This document shows positions 1 to 8,700 of a DNA stretch of 35,723 nucleotides, one piece after another. Position numbers and translations under genes: made by a program. The DNA comes from Porphyromonadaceae bacterium. Its GTDB lineage: Bacteria; Bacteroidota; Bacteroidia; Bacteroidales; Dysgonomonadaceae. Position 1 is the first letter of the stretch; each line of letters begins with the position of its first letter. The stretch is from positions 1 to 35,723 of the forward strand of contig JALHIE010000009.1 of the NCBI GenBank assembly GCA_022840285.1, given 5' to 3'. Below the pieces are notes generated by a model, which was given only the letters and a program-made list of their open reading frames with translations, made no database searches and was not told the DNA's origin.

Positions 1-1
1 A

Positions 2-478
2 AATGCAACAGGTATTGTCGCTACAAATGAAACAAAGATTCTGCCCCTTTTCCTTAATTATCTAAAAAAAGCCATTGATGAAATGGAAAGGGGATTGACC
101 TTATACAGGGCTGCCGCGGTTAACAGTCCCGAGGCTAAACGCAGGGAAGCGGTAAGAGAGGTAATAGTGGCCGAACAGCTGCAGCGGATGATGCAAAGCG
201 ATTACGCTATCCTTGAATTTGAAGACCTCCGGATGAAGTTAGTAAAAGAAAAAGAAAGAGGAGCTATTGGAGAGATCCTTGATAGAATGGAAAGTATTGT
301 AAAAGACGAGATCGAACGGACTGAACTCTCCTTATTGGCCACAACAAGAGATTCCCGCATGGGTTTTCAGTTTGAGCAAGATTATGTCTATACCCCGTAC
401 TCATTAAAAGAGAAACTTTTGGTTTTAAAAGACACCCTATTGCACCAGTTACCTAAAGCCAGAAAAGATAATAGTTGA
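2..478 (+). CDS. C-terminal end of an unidentified protein (5' end outside window)
   Basis: The frame is open from the first bases of the window (reading NATGIVATNETK) to TGA at 476-478, so the gene starts upstream and only about 158 residues are seen. An internal ATG at 83 is unlikely to be the start, because in-frame protein-like sequence precedes it. The visible part is charged and mostly helical, with KEKERG and DRMESIVKDEIER stretches, and ends in a segment reading DSRMGFQFEQDYVYTP before a lysine-rich tail. I do not recognise the family; the tail pattern is reminiscent of C-terminal helical parts of large secreted sugar-active proteins (DUF4838-like), but this is weak. It lies 40 bases upstream of the creatinase-like gene on the same strand and probably belongs to the same operon. 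Confidence 0.6.
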   Translation, partial: NATGIVATNETKILPLFLNYLKKAIDEMERGLTLYRAAAVNSPEAKRREAVREVIVAEQLQRMMQSDYAILEFEDLRMKLVKEKERGAIGEILDRMESIVKDEIERTELSLLATTRDSRMGFQFEQDYVYTPYSLKEKLLVLKDTLLHQLPKARKDNS

Positions 479-518
479 TCAACTATATAACAAAATTATT
501 CACGTAAAAAACTGTATT

Positions 519-1679
519 ATGAACACAACAACAATCCCAACAAGTGAATTTAAAGAAAGAATCAGGAAGTTTCAGGCAAACATTAAAAAAGAAGGGTTGG
601 ATGCCTGTTTAGTACATGCCACAGAATCAGATATGGCATTCGTCAGGTATTTGAGTGAGTACTGGCCCGTGTTTGAAACAGCTGCGGTATTTGTACCGGC
701 ACAGGGAGAAGCAATATTGTTAGTTGGACCCGAAAGTGATTTATATGCGTCACAGAGAAGTTTTTTCAAAAATATTGAAAAGTTGATAGAATACCGTGAA
801 TCAGCTGAGCCGGACGCGCCCGGGATGTCTTTTATTACATACAAGGATTTGTTGGAGAAATACGATTTGCAACACATTCGTAAATTAGGCATCGTGGGAT
901 GGGCTATTACTCCCCTACCCGTATATACCTCCCTAAAAGAGCAGCTTCCTAACGTAGAAATCGTGAAAGCAGATATGACCCTTTGGCCCCTTCGGTTCGT
1001 AAAAAGTGAAAATGAACTCGCATGCATGAGGAAAGCGTACCAGATATCGGAACTCGCTGTGGAAGCTATATTGAACGAGATAAAACCGGGTATGACGGAA
1101 CTCCAGGTCATTGGAATTGCCCAACGTGAGATATATAAACACGGGGGAGAATATGAAGGACACTCACTTTATTGCTTTTGCGGAGAGTCTACCAACAATG
1201 CTATCTCGAGACCGGGACACAACACAATCGTAGAAAATGAAGTAATACAACTTAATATAGGCGCAAGAGTCAGTGGCTATTCATCCAGCGTTGGTTTGCC
1301 ATTCTCCATCGGGCCGTTGCCCGAGCGAAAAAGACGTTTAATAGAATTTGGGTTGGAAGCTCACAAAAAAACCATAGGTATGATTGCTGCAGGAAAGCCT
1401 GCCGGACAAGTTGTCAATGACTACGAGAATTGGGTAAAGGATCAAGGTTTCGGCCAATATCTTCTTTACGGCCCTTGTCATGCTATCGGCATGATGGAAG
1501 TTGAGCGTCCCTGGATGGAATCGACCTCTGAATATTTATTGCAGAAAAATATGACTTTTCAAATCGATACTTTTTTCTACGATAAAGATTTCGGCTTAAG
1601 GTGGGAAAACGGAGTCATTGTAAAAGATGGCGGCGTGGAAATGATGTCCTCTAAGTTTATGAAATACATTGAACTTTAA
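519..1679 (+). CDS. Creatinase/M24-fold hydrolase lacking most metal ligands
   Basis: 386 residues, the usual length for the two-domain creatinase/prolidase 'pita-bread' family. The N-terminal domain (about 10-150) reads like Creatinase_N and the C-terminal domain (about 165-375) like peptidase M24. In metal-dependent M24 peptidases five ligands (D, D, H, E, E) bind two metals. Here the first two sites read N246 (LNIGAR) and about S257 (GYSSS), the third is kept as H321 (GPCHAIG), the fourth is D350 and the last is E363. Loss of the first two aspartates is also seen in creatinase, which is metal-free and hydrolyses creatine to sarcosine and urea, and LN at 245-246 matches what I recall of creatinase at this point. 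The next gene is creatininase-like, 12 bases downstream, supporting a linked pathway. The true substrate is not known; calling it a peptidase would be unsafe. Confidence 0.75.
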   Translation: MNTTTIPTSEFKERIRKFQANIKKEGLDACLVHATESDMAFVRYLSEYWPVFETAAVFVPAQGEAILLVGPESDLYASQRSFFKNIEKLIEYRESAEPDAPGMSFITYKDLLEKYDLQHIRKLGIVGWAITPLPVYTSLKEQLPNVEIVKADMTLWPLRFVKSENELACMRKAYQISELAVEAILNEIKPGMTELQVIGIAQREIYKHGGEYEGHSLYCFCGESTNNAISRPGHNTIVENEVIQLNIGARVSGYSSSVGLPFSIGPLPERKRRLIEFGLEAHKKTIGMIAAGKPAGQVVNDYENWVKDQGFGQYLLYGPCHAIGMMEVERPWMESTSEYLLQKNMTFQIDTFFYDKDFGLRWENGVIVKDGGVEMMSSKFMKYIEL

Positions 1680-1691
1680 ACAATAAAAAAT

Positions 1692-2435
1692 ATGCGTTAC
1701 GAATATATGTTTCCGGATCAAATCCGGAAGTCTATCGACGAGAATACTCCGGTAGTTATGGCATTAGGTGTTATAGAATATCATGCCGAACACCTTTGCA
1801 CAGGTGTGGACACATTAGTCGTGCAAGGCGCGCTGGAAATGTTGGAGAAAGAAATGGAAGTGATTATTTTGCCGCCTTTTTGGTTCGGTGCAGGGTCATA
1901 CGCCGTATCCGGGCCTGAACGCAAAGGAGGCATGCACATTGACTCTGGGGTGCTCAATACCTTTGCACGGCAATTATTTTACAACCTGTTGAGAATCGGG
2001 TTCCGCAATATCAATCTGTTTTATCACCACCAAAGTGAAAACTTCGCAAGCGGTATGCCAAACGATTTAGCGTTCAGGCTGGCTGCCAAGCAGGAAATTT
2101 TCGCTTTCCTCGATCGGGAGAAAGGAGATGGCTGGTGGGGAGAAGACAAGGCTTCTGCCAATTACTATGCAGAACACGATGCGGGAACGGACCCGTTCAG
2201 TTGGATTCGTGTAGAGCCCTTTATGAGTGCCGAGGCACAGGCACAGTGGCCGATTGATCATGCCGGTGAACAAGAAACTTCACTTATGATGGCTTTTGCC
2301 CCCGAAGGAGTTGACATGAAGCGTTTCGACGATAAATATTGGTATGCACAACATGCACCCAAAGCCAATATGGAATATGCAAACAAGGCAAAAACTTTTA
2401 TCCTGGCAGATTTAAAGAAAAGATTAAGCAAATAA
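1692..2435 (+). CDS. Creatininase-family amidohydrolase
   Basis: 247 residues, typical of the creatininase family (creatinine amidohydrolase, MftE, FAPy deformylase ArfB), which are cytosolic metal-dependent cyclic or linear amide hydrolases. The metal motif is visible: E29-Y-H31 with D40 (GVIEYHAEHLCTGVD), a histidine/glutamate segment at 112-116 (YHHQSEN), and the late signature H190-A-G-E-x-E-T-S (DHAGEQETSLMM). The second motif has one extra residue compared with the H-x-E of creatininase, so the substrate pocket may differ. It sits between the creatinase-like gene (12-base gap) and the mutarotase-like gene (1-base gap), so these are almost certainly co-transcribed. Creatininase plus creatinase would convert creatinine to sarcosine and urea, but no sarcosine oxidase or urease is in view, so that reading is only a hypothesis. 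Confidence 0.85.
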   Translation: MRYEYMFPDQIRKSIDENTPVVMALGVIEYHAEHLCTGVDTLVVQGALEMLEKEMEVIILPPFWFGAGSYAVSGPERKGGMHIDSGVLNTFARQLFYNLLRIGFRNINLFYHHQSENFASGMPNDLAFRLAAKQEIFAFLDREKGDGWWGEDKASANYYAEHDAGTDPFSWIRVEPFMSAEAQAQWPIDHAGEQETSLMMAFAPEGVDMKRFDDKYWYAQHAPKANMEYANKAKTFILADLKKRLSK

Positions 2436-2436
2436 A

Positions 2437-3381
2437 ATGACCGGAATTGAGTTAATAGAGCTATTGAACAGGTCTTTTCGACGTTGGCACCTTACAGGTG
2501 ATATGGAAAACGGAGTGATAGCTGCATTGGATCTGGAAGGACGGTTGTTCACGATTATAAACGGACAAGTTGTCAACAGGGTTCTGCCCTCGGCCATTGA
2601 GAAACGTTCCAATAAAAATGCATATCAGAACCCTGGGGGCGACGCACTTTGGCCCGCCCCCGAAGGGACAACGCTGGGTTATGAATATCCGACAGGAAAC
2701 TGGCGGGTTCCACCATCTGTTACCGGAGCAGTGTGGGAAGTTATTTTATCTGAAGAGGACAAAACGGTCTTAAGGGCTGAAATTGATTTGATAAACAACC
2801 AACAGACAGGTCTTCCGTGTGAATTTGAAAGACACGTAAAGATTGAAACAGACCAGCATGTTTTCAGACAAAACGTTACCGAACTTATTCGGTACGTGGG
2901 AAAAAAGACGATCAACAACGGAGAATTCATGTTAGCGCCCTGGTCGTTGTGTCAGTTCGATTCAGATGGAAGAGGTAAAGTCGTAATACCTGTTTCTGAT
3001 GAAGAAAATGTTTGGGACTTGTACAACTCCAGCGAACAACAGCGTTTTATTGAAGATGGTCAACTGATTGTCAACACAAAAACCGATCATAGGTTTCAGC
3101 TGGGGTTAAGTGAAAAAGTAAATTGGATAGAATACCTTCCCGGTGAAAAGTTCAGGGTAAAGCGCAGTGTGTTGAACGTTGCATCGAAACATCAATATAT
3201 TGATATTTCGGATATTTCTCCCGATAAAACTCCTTCAGCCAAAGGGGTCAAATTGAGTGTTTATTGCGACCCTTCCGGTTTCATGGAGATAGAAGGTTGC
3301 GGTAGGTGTCCCGATATGCTAACACCCGGTATAGAAATGAGTGTCGATATTTTAACAGAATACATAGTTACAGATTATTAA
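2437..3381 (+). CDS. Galactose-mutarotase-like (DUF4380/DUF6786-type) protein
   Basis: 314 residues, no signal peptide, so cytosolic. The pattern NPGGDALWPAPEG at about 66-78 followed by beta-rich sequence (GAVWEVILSEEDKT, FERHVKIETDQHVFRQ, VTELIRYVGKK, LAPWSLCQF) resembles DUF4380/DUF6786 proteins, which have an aldose-1-epimerase-like beta-sandwich. It starts one base after the creatininase-like stop, hence translationally coupled. Proteins of this fold usually bind or epimerise sugars, which would suggest the pathway acts on a sugar-linked compound rather than free creatinine; this is inference. I cannot point to catalytic His/Glu residues with confidence, and a purely structural or binding role is possible. 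Confidence 0.55.
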   Translation: MTGIELIELLNRSFRRWHLTGDMENGVIAALDLEGRLFTIINGQVVNRVLPSAIEKRSNKNAYQNPGGDALWPAPEGTTLGYEYPTGNWRVPPSVTGAVWEVILSEEDKTVLRAEIDLINNQQTGLPCEFERHVKIETDQHVFRQNVTELIRYVGKKTINNGEFMLAPWSLCQFDSDGRGKVVIPVSDEENVWDLYNSSEQQRFIEDGQLIVNTKTDHRFQLGLSEKVNWIEYLPGEKFRVKRSVLNVASKHQYIDISDISPDKTPSAKGVKLSVYCDPSGFMEIEGCGRCPDMLTPGIEMSVDILTEYIVTDY

Positions 3382-3443
3382 TGATTTAAATTCCGTATGT
3401 ACAGTGATAAAAATACAAAAGCTCAATTAAAGACCTATTAAGA

Positions 3444-4646
3444 ATGAAAGCAGATAAAAAAAACATCGTTGTGCCGTTGCTCCTGGTGGGTTCGATGAAT
3501 GCTATATTGGGTTTTGCACTGGGGGTTAATGCTTTTTTTATTCCTTTTGTGAAACAGGCATTTCATGTCACCACAGCAATGTCATACTTGATCATGCTGG
3601 CTACATTTTCTGCTTACCTGGTTTTTGGCGGCGTAGCAGGCAATATTTTAAAAAAAGCAGGCTATAAAGGCGGAATGGTCATTGCACTTATACTGATGGC
3701 TGTAGGTTTTCTCATTATTGTGCCTTCAGCTAAAACGGTAAACTTTTCCTTGTTTTTATTGGCCCTCTTCATCAATGGTTTAGGACAAGCACTGCTGACA
3801 GGTGCTTACAGCACCTATGTCTCCATTATAGGATCACCTGAAAGTGCAGCATCAAGAATTTCATTCATGGGGATTTGTGCGAAAATATTTTATGCTGCCG
3901 CATCTTTTATTTTGGCTGTGTTTATGGATTTGAGCAATGTAAGGATAACCGACATTATTACTCCGTTTTATATCATTGCAGCCGTAATGTCTGTAATGGG
4001 AATTATCTATTATTTTTCTCCTCTGCCTGAAGTAAAAGCTATAGGAGAAGAAACAGAAACAGGAGAAATACAGAACTCTTATTCTTCTACAAAGACACGT
4101 GTATGGCAGTTTCCACATTTGCTTTTAGGAGTTGTGGCCATATTATTTACGGTGGGAGTGGAATACCTGGCTTTAGGAACAATAAATGATTATGCCAATA
4201 TACTGGGATTGTCTTCCCCACATAACTATGTATGGTTTGTTTCGTTTGCCATGATAGTAGGATATTTGGTAGGGATGTTTTTTATCCCAAGATATATAAG
4301 TCAGACGCAGGCATTGCTTGCATCTACCGTATTAGGAATTATTGTGAGCATAACCATTCTTATATTGCCTTCTACTGTTTCTATCTACTTAATACCTTTA
4401 TTGGGGCTCGCGAACGCTTTGTTGTGGCCTGCTATATGGCCCTTAGCTATTGCCGACTTAGGAAAGTTCACCAAATCGGGTTCAGCGTTATTGGTAACCG
4501 GGATTGTGGGTGCGGGCATTATTCCGTTGATCTTTGGGTATTTTGCACAACACTTTTCCTATCAAATGGCTTATGCCATAGGATTACCTGCTTACCTGTT
4601 TATTATGTATTATGCACTGCGGGGAAGCAAGATACGAACAAAATGA
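3444..4646 (+). CDS. MFS transporter
   Basis: 400 residues with about twelve hydrophobic segments, starting near residues 8-30 (VVPLLLVGSMNAILGFALG) and ending near 375-395, with a charged central loop at about 195-220 (EETETGEIQNSYSSTKTR) that divides two six-helix halves. This is the layout of the major facilitator superfamily, probably a proton-coupled importer in the inner membrane. It follows the mutarotase-like gene after 62 bases and is the last gene of the rightward cluster, so it most likely imports the substrate handled by the enzymes encoded upstream. Substrate not predictable from sequence. The regulator gene lies tail to tail, 18 bases beyond its stop. Confidence 0.85.
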   Translation: MKADKKNIVVPLLLVGSMNAILGFALGVNAFFIPFVKQAFHVTTAMSYLIMLATFSAYLVFGGVAGNILKKAGYKGGMVIALILMAVGFLIIVPSAKTVNFSLFLLALFINGLGQALLTGAYSTYVSIIGSPESAASRISFMGICAKIFYAAASFILAVFMDLSNVRITDIITPFYIIAAVMSVMGIIYYFSPLPEVKAIGEETETGEIQNSYSSTKTRVWQFPHLLLGVVAILFTVGVEYLALGTINDYANILGLSSPHNYVWFVSFAMIVGYLVGMFFIPRYISQTQALLASTVLGIIVSITILILPSTVSIYLIPLLGLANALLWPAIWPLAIADLGKFTKSGSALLVTGIVGAGIIPLIFGYFAQHFSYQMAYAIGLPAYLFIMYYALRGSKIRTK

Positions 4647-4664
4647 AGCTGATTTTATTAAAAA

Positions 4665-5813
4665 TCACATAAATCTTTTACGGTATTCTACCGGGGTACA
4701 TCCCTTTATTTTTTTAAACAACCTGAAAACGTTGGAATAATCATTAAATCCGGATTTAAAAATTACTTCGGATATGGGTAAGTTTGTGTTGGTTAACAAG
4801 AACGTAAAATGTTCAATTCTTAAATTCAGAATAAACTGGTAAATCGAAATTCCCATTTCGTTTTTGAATTTACTCTCTATACTTCTCCGGGAAAGCGGCA
4901 CTAAAGAAGTTAATTCTTCTATTTTTATTGCCGAATCAAAATTTTCTTGAAGGTATTTCACAATTTCCAGGATATATTTATCTTTAACATTATAGTTCTC
5001 TGTAGATTTTCGCAATTCAATTCCTAACGGATTGATACAAATATTGAAAGGTTTTTGATCGTTCCTTTTTAGCGTCTCTTCTATTTTCCTGCCCAGTTCG
5101 AATCCTCCTTTTTCTGCATCCAGAATAATGGAAGAGATGGGTGGATCGGACAAATTACATATTAACCTGTCGTTGTCTACCCCTAACAGCGCAATTTCTT
5201 TGGGGATATTTATGTTGTTTAATTTACAGATTTCCGATATCTGTATAGCAAAGCTATCGTCACATGCAAAAATAGCCGCAGGCTTCGGCAGAGAAATCAG
5301 CCAATCTTCCAACTGAGTGTGCGTGTGCTCCCATTGCTTATCATTCAAATCTTCACTCTCGAAGTAATAATAGTTTCCTTTAATTTTTTCAATTTCACGC
5401 CTGTAACCCTCGGCTCTCTCTCTTGACCAGATAAATCCTTTATTTCCGTAAAAAGCAAAATTATTATAACGCCTTTGAATAAAAAACTTCGCAGCCATCG
5501 CCCCCGTTCCAATGTAATCGCCTGTAATATTTGAAAAGCGTTTGCCTTCCTCTTTGTAGTTTTGTAAAAAAACCGGTATCTGTAATTTCCGAAACGATTC
5601 CAAACTCATGTAATTCCATTGGGCAATAATAACATTGGCTTCCCACCTCTGAGCCCACAATAAAACACCTTCTTCTCCGTAGATGCTTTTATAATAAACG
5701 GGGAGGCGATAAAAACTCCATTGTCCCATTTCCTGGGCATATTGGATTAATCCATCCAGGAAACGGCGGCTAAACTCGGTTGAGTAATCTATCAGGATCA
5801 ATACTTTAATCAC
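4665..5813 (-). CDS. XylR-type regulator: LacI-like sensor plus AraC DNA-binding domain
   Basis: 382 residues, close to E. coli XylR (392). Residues about 1-270 form a periplasmic-binding-protein-like sensor (MIKVLILIDYSTEFSRRFLDG at the start, AAIFACDDSFAIQISEICK and LLGVDNDRLICNLSDPPISS later), as in LacI-family regulators. Residues about 280-382 carry two AraC helix-turn-helix motifs ending in the AraC signature region (FKSGFNDYSNVFRLFKKIKG). Such proteins sense a sugar or related small ligand in the cytosol and activate catabolic genes. It converges on the MFS transporter gene and has its own promoter at 5900-5931, leaving a leader of about 80 bases. The natural target is the neighbouring creatinase/creatininase cluster, inferred from position only. 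Confidence 0.85.
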   Translation of the reverse strand: MIKVLILIDYSTEFSRRFLDGLIQYAQEMGQWSFYRLPVYYKSIYGEEGVLLWAQRWEANVIIAQWNYMSLESFRKLQIPVFLQNYKEEGKRFSNITGDYIGTGAMAAKFFIQRRYNNFAFYGNKGFIWSRERAEGYRREIEKIKGNYYYFESEDLNDKQWEHTHTQLEDWLISLPKPAAIFACDDSFAIQISEICKLNNINIPKEIALLGVDNDRLICNLSDPPISSIILDAEKGGFELGRKIEETLKRNDQKPFNICINPLGIELRKSTENYNVKDKYILEIVKYLQENFDSAIKIEELTSLVPLSRRSIESKFKNEMGISIYQFILNLRIEHFTFLLTNTNLPISEVIFKSGFNDYSNVFRLFKKIKGCTPVEYRKRFM

Positions 5814-5899
5814 GTTTTTTCAAATGGGGTTAATAAAAAAATTACGTCATTTTTTCGAGATCGTTAGTTGTATCGTTCTGTATAGATATAGATCTTATG

Positions 5900-5931
5900 C
5901 AAATGTAAATAAATCTCTGCTCTTTCACAAA
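5900..5931 (-). promoter_or_regulatory. Promoter of the XylR-type regulator gene
   Basis: On the minus strand TTTG (5931-5928), a 20-base spacer and TACATTTG (5907-5900) match the Bacteroidota consensus TTTG-N19-21-TAnnTTTG exactly. The predicted start of transcription is near 5893, about 80 bases before the ATG. Confidence 0.7.
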
Positions 5932-5971
5932 AATACTTCGTTGCAGTGCAGTGAAGGATGAAAACAAAAGT

Positions 5972-6001
5972 AAAAAACCGCCTCACTCCTGAGACGGTTT
6001 T
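5972..6001 (-). terminator. Terminator of the ROK kinase gene
   Basis: Stem arms at 5974-5984 and 5991-6001 with a 6-base loop. The single non-Watson-Crick position is a G-U pair only in the minus-strand RNA (it would be C-A in the plus RNA), and on the minus strand the stem runs into a T tract. It therefore serves the leftward kinase gene, whose stop is 24 bases before it. Confidence 0.8.
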
Positions 6002-6024
6002 ATAATCTGTAGTCTGAATGTAAA

Positions 6025-6987
6025 TCACCTCACTTCCCAACCCAGTGCGCTGGCGCCAAGTACCGCCGCATCACTTTCCTTTAGTTCGGAGAAGATCAAT
6101 TTCACTTTGTTTTTGAAAATGGGTAACAGGTTTCTTTCCATTGATTCACGGATCGGATTCATAATGAGATCACCGGCTTTCGCCAATCCTCCAAAAAGGA
6201 TGATGGCTTCGGGACTTGAAAATGCCACAAAATCAGCAAATGCTTCACCTAACATTTCACCGGTAAAACGGAATATTTCTTTAGCCATTTCATCGCCCGC
6301 CATTGCCGCATCAAAAACATCTTTAGAGGTGATATCATCGATGGGGATATTGCGTAACTGGCTTTTTGAATCGTGTTGAAGCTCCAGGTATTCACGTGCG
6401 GTACGTGCGACCCCCGTTGCCGATGTATATGCCTCCAGACACCCCGCTCTTCCGCAACCGCAAACCCTCCCGTTTGAGCGTCGCATGATTACGTGTCCAA
6501 GTTCACCGGCGAATCCATCGTGGCCGTACACCATTTGTCCATTTACCACAATTCCACTTCCGACACCGGTTCCAAGAGTGATTACAATAAAATCTTTCAT
6601 TCCACGAGCCGCTCCATATGTCATTTCCCCTATTGCCGCCGCATTGGCATCGTTGGTAAGCGCTACGGGAATCCCTACTCTGTCTTCCAGCATTTGCGCA
6701 AACGGAATAACGCCTTTCCAGCGAAGGTTGGGAGCAAATTCTATGCTTCCGGTGAAGTAGTTGCCGTTGGGTGTTCCGGCTCCGATTCCTTTGATTTGAT
6801 CTTTGGTGGCAATGTCCTTGATCACATCTTCAATCACCTGGCTCAATTCATTCAGGTAATCTTCCACTTCGGCATGTTTGGCCGTTTTCAGGCTTCCGCT
6901 ACGCAAAATCTGTCCTCTCTTGTCAACGATACCCACAACTGTATTTGTACCACCAACATCAATGCCTATTACATAAGGTTTATCCAT
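6025..6987 (-). CDS. ROK-family sugar kinase, probably glucokinase
   Basis: 320 residues, the standard ROK length. The N-terminal phosphate-binding motif is IGIDVGGTNTVVGIVD. The catalytic region reads VALTNDANAAAIGE, with the conserved aspartate of ROK kinases. The zinc/ROK signature follows: GELGHVIM, then the cysteine cluster VCGCGRAGCLE. It phosphorylates a hexose with ATP in the cytosol; glucokinase is the most likely activity, but fructokinase or N-acetylhexosamine kinases share these motifs. It is a single-gene unit with its own -7 element at 7031-7038 and a terminator at 5972-6001. It is divergent from the phenol-lyase-like gene. Confidence 0.85.
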   Translation of the reverse strand: MDKPYVIGIDVGGTNTVVGIVDKRGQILRSGSLKTAKHAEVEDYLNELSQVIEDVIKDIATKDQIKGIGAGTPNGNYFTGSIEFAPNLRWKGVIPFAQMLEDRVGIPVALTNDANAAAIGEMTYGAARGMKDFIVITLGTGVGSGIVVNGQMVYGHDGFAGELGHVIMRRSNGRVCGCGRAGCLEAYTSATGVARTAREYLELQHDSKSQLRNIPIDDITSKDVFDAAMAGDEMAKEIFRFTGEMLGEAFADFVAFSSPEAIILFGGLAKAGDLIMNPIRESMERNLLPIFKNKVKLIFSELKESDAAVLGASALGWEVR

Positions 6988-7030
6988 GAGTTTTTGTTTA
7001 AATGTTATTCAATGAGATTAATTGTTCTCG

Positions 7031-7038
7031 CAAATATA
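7031..7038 (-). promoter_or_regulatory. -7 element for the ROK kinase gene
   Basis: The minus strand reads TATATTTG, a perfect TAnnTTTG box, 43 bases before the ATG. No clear TTTG lies 19-21 bases further upstream, so the promoter may be weak or activator-dependent. Confidence 0.5.
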
Positions 7039-7141
7039 CGATTAATTTGTCATCCTTACTTGAAATCGTTAAAAAAATTACAGGTATTCCTCTTTTTTTA
7101 AATTAAACTCAAATAATGGGTAATGATTTTATAATTTGGCA

Positions 7142-7149
7142 TATCTTTG
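7142..7149 (+). promoter_or_regulatory. -7 element for the phenol-lyase-like gene
   Basis: TATCTTTG matches TAnnTTTG and would give a leader of about 90 bases. No good -33 box is present. A second near match (TATCTTTA, 7217-7224) lies closer to the start codon, so the assignment is uncertain. Confidence 0.4.
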
Positions 7150-7244
7150 CAGATTGTTTTATCAAAACGATAGATTTTTCCGTTTGATTTTGACCGATTA
7201 AAGGAATTCAGACTTTTATCTTTACAAAAAAAATAACAATTATT

Positions 7245-8693
7245 ATGCAGGAAATTAAATTTTATAACGGAGAGAATATTCCGTTGGAATTGCACAAAGT
7301 ACGTATTGTACAAAAACTACATTTGGTGCCTATTGAACGTCGGCTGGAAGCATTGGAAGAAGGCGGATTTAACACTTTCAGACTAAACACGAAAGACGTA
7401 TTTCTAGACATGCTTACCGACAGCGGAACCAATGCTATGAGCGACAATCAGATGGCTGCAATGATGCAGGCAGATGATGCATATGCCGGATCACAAAGTT
7501 TTTATCGGTTAAAGAAAGCTGTAGAAGACGTTCTGGGAAAAAAACATTACCTGCCGGTTCATCAAGGCCGTGCCGCTGAAAATATTTTATCAAAAGCATA
7601 CATCAAGCAGGGAAGCTTGATTCCGATGAACTATCACTTCACCACTACTTTGGCCCATATTACCGAATGCGGGGGACGCATCGTGGAATTGCTTTACGAT
7701 GAAGGGTACGTGATGAATTCAGACCATCCGTTTAAAGGCAATATGAATATTGAAAAGCTGGAAAAGAACATTATCCGTCACGGTGCAAAAAACGTTCCGT
7801 TTATTCGCATGGAGGCTTCTACCAACCTGATTGGCGGACAACCGTTTTCGATTCAAAACCTGCGCGATGTGAGGGCTATTGCTGATAAATACAACATCCG
7901 TTTGGTGCTTGATGCCAGTCTGTTGGGTGAAAATGCTTATCTGGTAAAATTGCGTGAAGAAGAGTTTAACGAAACTTCCATGGCGGATATTCTAAAAACA
8001 ATGACCGACCTGGCGGACATTGTCTATTTTTCGGCTCGCAAACTCAGCTCTTCACGCGGAGGAGGTATTTGCACCAATAACGAGGTGATTTACAAGGAAC
8101 TCGAGGCACTTGTTCCCCTTTACGAAGGATTTTTAACTTACGGCGGCATATCGGTACGTGAGATTGAATCAATGGCCGTCGGTCTATACGAAACGTTGGA
8201 CGAAACCATGATTTGTCAAAGTCCCGAATTTATCCGCTACCTGGTAAATGAACTGGACAAAAACGGCGTACCCATGCTGAAGCCTGCCGGTGTGCTTGGT
8301 GCTCATGTGAACGCTATGGAAATATGCTCACATATTCCTCAAACGCAATATCCTGCCGGATCGCTTGCTGCGGCCCTGTTCCTGATATCGGGAATACGAG
8401 GAATGGAACGCGGTTCGGTATCCAATCAGCGCGACGAATACGGAAACGAAACCTACGCCGATATGGAGTTGGTTCGGCTCGCTGTTCCGCGTCGCGTGTT
8501 CACGTTATCGCAAATAAAATACGTCATCGACCGGGTTACCTGGCTAAACGACAACCGCGAGCTTATCGGCGGATTGAAATTCGTATACGAACCGCCCGTT
8601 CTTCGTTTCTTCATGGGAGGATTAGAGCCTGTTAATGATTGGCCCCAAAAGTTAATTGCCAAATTTAAAGAGGATTTTGGAGAAAGCTTGTAG
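7245..8693 (+). CDS. Tyrosine phenol-lyase/tryptophanase-family PLP lyase
   Basis: 482 residues, slightly longer than tyrosine phenol-lyase (456) or tryptophanase (471). Family landmarks in order: LTDSGTNAMSD (57-67), DDAYAGSQSFY with Y80, HQGRAAEN with R109, FTTTLAH (132-138), the PLP lysine K266 in YFSARKLSSS, GMERG with R389, RLAVPRRVFT with R411, and YEPPVLRFF (448-456). T133, M387-E388-R389 and F455-F456 match the phenol-lyase set (Thr124, Met379-Glu380-Arg381, Phe448-Phe449) and not tryptophanase (Asp137, His463), so the usual 'tryptophanase' label is probably wrong. Two oddities: the arginine next to the PLP-binding Asp (Arg217 in phenol-lyase, DATRC) is leucine here (D223-A-S-L226), and the lysine before the PLP lysine is R265. 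The reaction would be beta-elimination of an amino acid to pyruvate and ammonia. Substrate uncertain. Confidence 0.8.
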   Translation: MQEIKFYNGENIPLELHKVRIVQKLHLVPIERRLEALEEGGFNTFRLNTKDVFLDMLTDSGTNAMSDNQMAAMMQADDAYAGSQSFYRLKKAVEDVLGKKHYLPVHQGRAAENILSKAYIKQGSLIPMNYHFTTTLAHITECGGRIVELLYDEGYVMNSDHPFKGNMNIEKLEKNIIRHGAKNVPFIRMEASTNLIGGQPFSIQNLRDVRAIADKYNIRLVLDASLLGENAYLVKLREEEFNETSMADILKTMTDLADIVYFSARKLSSSRGGGICTNNEVIYKELEALVPLYEGFLTYGGISVREIESMAVGLYETLDETMICQSPEFIRYLVNELDKNGVPMLKPAGVLGAHVNAMEICSHIPQTQYPAGSLAAALFLISGIRGMERGSVSNQRDEYGNETYADMELVRLAVPRRVFTLSQIKYVIDRVTWLNDNRELIGGLKFVYEPPVLRFFMGGLEPVNDWPQKLIAKFKEDFGESL

Positions 8694-8700
8694 ACCAACA

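Noticed and set aside
4232..4672. Alternative-frame ORF of 146 codons inside the MFS gene
   Set aside because: Cys/Tyr-rich out-of-frame translation of a membrane protein gene; no start signal.
6493..7101. Plus-strand open frame of 202 codons over the ROK kinase gene
   Set aside because: Shadow of the kinase; it runs through the kinase promoter and has no motif.
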